Below, piece after piece: positions 62,639-64,000 of a DNA stretch of 64,000 nucleotides. The notes under the pieces were generated by a model. It was not told the origin of the DNA and made no database searches. It was given only the letters and a program-made list of their open reading frames with translations. The position numbers were made by a program, and so were the translations under genes. Each line of letters opens with the position of its first letter. The first letter of the stretch is position 1. The stretch is from Chionis minor (lineage: Eukaryota > Chordata > Aves > Charadriiformes > Chionididae), in NCBI GenBank assembly GCA_013398295.1, contig VZSF01008885.1:496001-560000 (forward strand), given 5' to 3'.

Positions 62639-64000
62639 ATTTTTCTTCTGCAAGCCTGGAGGCTTTACTACCACTCTGGGAAGGATTGCTCGAGAAATAC
62701 TTGACTTGCTGTTTCTGAAATGCCAAATCCTGGCTGGCTGTTTTTAACTTTCTGTAACTTTCAATAGGTAGCTGAGGTGTATCTGTTCCTTTACATCAGT
62801 GGATATTACTATTGTTCAGCTGGAAGAAGCTCACTCTTTTCCTACTGCATTGGATTTATGAAGCAGCTTTTGGGGAATAGAAAGAAAACCTAGTTCCTGC
62901 TCCCTCCATTTAGTATCTTTATGAAATTTGCCCAACTAGCAGAATCATTGAAAAGTGAATACTAAATAATGCCTTAGACATAAAAATACTTATTGTTAAA
63001 GTAAGCAAGTTTATCAGCATACCTGCATGTAAGCAGTTATTGAACTATTTCTAGGAAAAAATACTATTCCATCTGCACTCAACTTTTTACATCCTTTTCA
63101 TATGAAACCTGCCTATTTTAAAGACTCCTCAACTTTACAAAAAGTATTCTCTGCTCCTTAATCTTTACAAAATATTCTTTTAAAATAAAAAGCTGAACAG
63201 TTATAAAGCATCTGCTTGTGTAAAAAGAGTGATTCAGCAGGAAACATGTACTTGAAATACCCTTCACAAGAAAGAGCTTATTCACATGGGGACAGTTGGC
63301 AGGGAGATCTCAGTCTCCACTTGAATGCTCTTTTTCCAGTTTGTGTTGAAGGGATTCAGATGCCTAGGAGGAAGCTAATCACCATTTTTATAGGCTGTGG
63401 AAAGCAGGGTCTGGTTCAGAATTGCAAGTGCTTGTAGCAAAGCTCTCCCCATGAAAAGCAAAGGCCTATAAGTTAATGTTGAACAGAAACCGGCAAATCT
63501 GCTGCGCTCCCTGAGCAATGTGGTCAGGAGGCATCAATCGGACGTGTATACATAAAATAACGTAGTAAGTACGGTTGCTCAGAGTTCAGCTGCAGCGTTG
63601 AAGGCACAGCACAATAAAGGGCAAAAATGCAGTGAGCATCTAACACTAAATATTTTAGCCAACGGTAATCCTTCTACAATTTCTGCTCATATTAAGTATA
63701 TATTACACCAGTTTTGTTGCAAGACTATCAATTTTCCTTAAATGTCTTGCAAAACACGGGAGTAAAAGCTTTAGATCTGCTAGTTGGTGTAAGCTGAAGT
63801 ATATAACTTGAAGCAAAATTTGCCCTCATCTGTTGCAAATACCTTTATCAGCAGCATAATTAAGACACACCACCGAACAGATTAATTTGTTAAATGCAAG
63901 CAGCAGTCCTGCAAGCCACTTCTAGATACAGGTTTACTCTTAAGTTTTCTCACTGAAGTCAATGCCAGCAAAGTATTAATAGAAAGTAATGGATAATACA

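Larger units (their letters stand above)
38354..64000 (-). other. GRB10: GRB10 intron upstream of the N-terminal exon (partial)
   Basis: At least 25.6 kb with no exon matching the usual GRB10 N-terminus (MALAGCPDSF type in mammals), so that exon probably lies past 64000. Most of it is AT-rich unique sequence. Recognisable items are CR1 pieces (about 40.56-40.76, 57.94-58.08 and 59.0-59.16 kb), small GC-rich blocks (47.5-47.9 and 58.3-58.7 kb), an A/C-rich tract at 49.0-49.2 kb and simple repeats. I saw nothing coding in 40800-47440, 49300-57930 or 59160-62590. Confidence 0.8.

Overview
The window looks like nuclear DNA from a bird: almost all of it is intron of one gene on the minus strand, GRB10 (growth factor receptor-bound protein 10, the Grb7/10/14 adaptor family). 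The bird call rests on several dead CR1 LINE fragments with the avian 3' end (GATTCT-type terminal repeats; reverse-transcriptase remnants including NLMKFNKGKCEVLHL). I could not assign an order or species.

Three coding exons of GRB10 are clear, with consensus splice sites and matching phases. In transcript order they are 38353-38137 (N-terminal region), 35360-35219 (proline-rich family motif [10 protein letters not shown]) and 5605-5449 (first part of the Ras-associating domain). Joined, they give one continuous reading frame closely resembling mammalian GRB10. The usual first coding exon is not visible and probably lies beyond position 64000. The exon completing the RA domain is not visible and probably lies before position 1.

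Layout by coordinate: 1-5448, intron with a long imperfect palindrome (3811-4063). 5449-5605, RA exon. 5606-35218, a 29.6-kb intron. Its first 3.3 kb is a CpG-rich block (about 5.7-9.0 kb) with a 337-base assembly gap, G-runs, a quadruplex motif and a candidate alternative first exon whose frame and splice phase fit the RA exon. The rest is AT-rich with two CR1 copies. 35219-35360, proline-rich exon. 35361-38136, a short intron with a CTCF-like motif. 38137-38353, N-terminal exon. 38354-64000, upstream intron with small GC-rich blocks (47.5-47.9 kb, 58.3-58.7 kb), a pair of inverted CR1 tails, and a speculative alternative start exon at 62.6 kb.

I found no other protein-coding gene, no confident RNA gene and no prokaryotic-type system. 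The most useful leads are the intragenic CpG island with its phase-compatible first exon and the 250-bp palindrome. No search or alignment program was run; all matches were made by eye.
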